This document shows, piece after piece, positions 4,880 through 6,343 of a stretch of DNA of 6,343 nucleotides. The stretch is from Chlamydiota bacterium (GTDB taxonomy: Bacteria > Chlamydiota > Chlamydiia > Chlamydiales > Criblamydiaceae), in contig JAJFMC010000236.1 of NCBI GenBank assembly GCA_021772365.1, forward strand, positions 1 to 6,343, read 5' to 3'. The notes under the pieces are model-generated. The model made no database searches and had not been told where the DNA came from. It was given only the letters and a program-made list of their open reading frames with translations. Numbering within the stretch: the stretch's first letter is position 1; each line of letters starts with the position of its first letter. The translations under genes and the position numbers were made by a program.

Positions 4880-6343
4880 ATGAATAAAATTCTACCGATA
4901 AAAAAAGAAGAGTTGTCGACGTTTATTCCTTTGTTCATCGTTATGTCGTGCATCGTGTTCAATACAAAAATCCTCAAAATCCTTAAAGATACCATCGTTG
5001 TCACCACTCCAGAGATGGGTGCAGAGCTGATTCCCTTTTTAAAAACATGGCTGCTTATTCCTATTTCTTTGGCATTAATCTGTATCGTTGTTCGTTTGAT
5101 GCGAATGATGTCATTTATAAATGTTTACCTTATCGCTACAGCTTTTTTCTTACTCTTTTACCTTGTTTATGTCTTTCTGGTTCGCCCAATTCAATCAGAC
5201 CTAACCCCTCACCTCCTCATAAATTACCTCGATGCTATACTCCCTTATTACTTACAAAAGGCGGTAAGAATTATCGAATTCTGGCCGACCTGTCTCTTCT
5301 ATGTTATTTGTGATATCTGGCCAATCATTTTACTTTCCATGCTCTTTTGGAAATTTACTTCAGAAGTTATCAGTCACGAACAGGGAAAAAGATTCTTCCC
5401 TATTTTTTCTATCGACCTCGGTGGTATCCTCATGAGCCCTCTATTGGCATTGATTAGTATGATTGCTGCAAATTATGAAATCTATGGAGAAAATTTGTGG
5501 GAACTTCAGCTTGAAACACTTACCCTGGTTATCGTTTTCATTGGCATCATTCAATCGATCGTTTTCTACCGGTTGCAGAAGAACATTGGATCCACCGATG
5601 TGGTTTCAGAAAAACCAAAGAAAAAGAAAGTTCCAATTAAAGAAGTTTTGGGCTACGCACGCTCTCCCTTTTTCGGCTCTTTAGCAATTATGATTTTTAT
5701 GTTCGAGTTTAGCGATAACTTATTTGACGTCCTATGGAAGGACACTCTAGGAAATTATCACCCCGAACCGGAAAATTTCAGTCGATACCTAGGTGTCGTC
5801 ACAACAATTACAGGCATTTTTACGTCAATAGTTCCATTAATCCTCACGCGTTTCTTGTTAGAGAAGTTGTCGTGGTCTGCAGTGGCGACAATCACTCCTG
5901 TCTTACGAATCGTTCTTTGTGTCGCATTCTTCGGATGCTTTTTCTTCCCAAACACGGCGCTTATGATGGGAGCTCCATTCGGTCTAGATGCTCTAGGTTT
6001 TACAGTTTTTGTTGGTGGAATCCAGTCATGCTTGATGCAAATGGCTAAGTGTACGGTCTTCGATAATACCAAAGATTTAGCCCTAATGCTTGCACCGAAG
6101 GAAGAGCAAGGTGCTGCCAGAGCATTTTCCGATGCTTTATCAACAAAATTCGGAAAGTCTAGCTCATGTTTGGCACAACAGGGGCTCTTGATGAGTCATA
6201 TGAGCCTACAGGCAGCGTCACCATTCATCGCTTGTCTCATCGGTATATCTATCCCCATTTGGGTTTTCGGCATCGGAACAGCAAGCCGCTATTATCGACA
6301 ACGCCTTACAGATTTCGTCACCCCACAGGCCGAACCGGCTTAA
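4880..6343 (+). CDS. ntt: NTT/Tlc-family nucleotide transporter (ATP/ADP translocase-like), divergent, 487 aa
   Basis: NTT proteins sit in the inner membrane and exchange or import host nucleotides (ATP/ADP, other NTPs or NAD, depending on the member). The family is clear: ILKILKDTIVVTT (31-43) with GAELIPFLKTW (47-57), CLFYVICDIW (138-147) with LFWKF (155-159), and NLFDVLWKD (280-288) with PEPENFSRYLG (295-305). TVFDNTKDLA (392-401) and FGKSSSCLAQQ (424-434) follow. About 11-12 membrane segments are seen; a basic loop PKKKK (246-250) separates the halves. Against AtNTT1, recalled from memory, the four functionally important charged residues K155/E245/E385/K527 correspond to K36, D145, D283 and K426. 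Both glutamates are thus aspartate, and the usual KGKAAID and GKSGG are changed to AARAFSD and GKSSS. The protein is likely a specialised paralogue; the substrate cannot be assigned. ATG 4880 has AAGGA (4872-4876), with an unusually short 3-base spacer. TAA is the last codon of the window and the length is normal for the family, so the gene is complete. Confidence 0.93.
   Translation: MNKILPIKKEELSTFIPLFIVMSCIVFNTKILKILKDTIVVTTPEMGAELIPFLKTWLLIPISLALICIVVRLMRMMSFINVYLIATAFFLLFYLVYVFLVRPIQSDLTPHLLINYLDAILPYYLQKAVRIIEFWPTCLFYVICDIWPIILLSMLFWKFTSEVISHEQGKRFFPIFSIDLGGILMSPLLALISMIAANYEIYGENLWELQLETLTLVIVFIGIIQSIVFYRLQKNIGSTDVVSEKPKKKKVPIKEVLGYARSPFFGSLAIMIFMFEFSDNLFDVLWKDTLGNYHPEPENFSRYLGVVTTITGIFTSIVPLILTRFLLEKLSWSAVATITPVLRIVLCVAFFGCFFFPNTALMMGAPFGLDALGFTVFVGGIQSCLMQMAKCTVFDNTKDLALMLAPKEEQGAARAFSDALSTKFGKSSSCLAQQGLLMSHMSLQAASPFIACLIGISIPIWVFGIGTASRYYRQRLTDFVTPQAEPA

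Noticed and set aside
4880..6343. NTT gene cut off by the window edge
   Set aside because: A TAA stop occupies the last three bases and the length of 487 residues is normal, so it is complete.
1..6343. tRNA/rRNA genes, CRISPR arrays, insertion sequences
   Set aside because: No cloverleaf-like stretch, regularly spaced repeats, transposase-like protein or terminal inverted repeats were seen on either strand.

Overview
The window looks like part of a moderately AT-rich genome of an obligate intracellular bacterium, most likely an environmental chlamydia (Parachlamydiales/Waddlia/Simkania type). The main grounds are an NTT/Tlc-family nucleotide transporter, found chiefly in Chlamydiae, Rickettsiales, some Babeliae-like symbionts and plastids, and a class II tRNA nucleotidyltransferase/poly(A)-polymerase-like protein whose palm and neck wording resembles chlamydial 'PcnB' proteins. 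This placement is inference; no rRNA or marker gene is present.

Layout, left to right. (1) Bases 2-187 are the 3' end of a gene that starts outside the window. Its stop overlaps the start of the next gene in an ATGA junction, so the two form a translationally coupled pair. The second gene (184-822) encodes a 212-residue probably exported protein of unknown function. (2) Convergent to it, only 12 bases away, lies a leftward gene (835-1707) for an exported fibro-slime-domain protein ending in a textbook PEP-CTERM sorting signal. (3) A 372-base gene-poor stretch (1708-2079) holds that gene's promoter, AT-rich sequence and an isolated GC-rich hairpin island. (4) A leftward cca/pcnB-like gene (2080-3363) follows. 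(5) A 223-base divergent intergenic region carries promoter candidates and a short tandem direct repeat. (6) Two rightward membrane transporter genes follow: an MFS permease (3587-4807) and an NTT-family nucleotide transporter (4880-6343), 72 bases apart. The NTT stop codon is the last codon of the window, so that gene is complete.

Together the right half looks like a host-dependence module (tRNA 3'-end maintenance plus import of host metabolites). The left half looks like a cell-surface/envelope module (two secreted proteins in an operon and one putatively surface-anchored fibro-slime protein). The most noteworthy items are the fibro-slime/PEP-CTERM protein in an apparent intracellular bacterium, and the NTT, in which both functionally important glutamates of the family are replaced by aspartate and the C-terminal signature is degenerate. 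No RNA genes, IS elements, CRISPR arrays or origins were seen.
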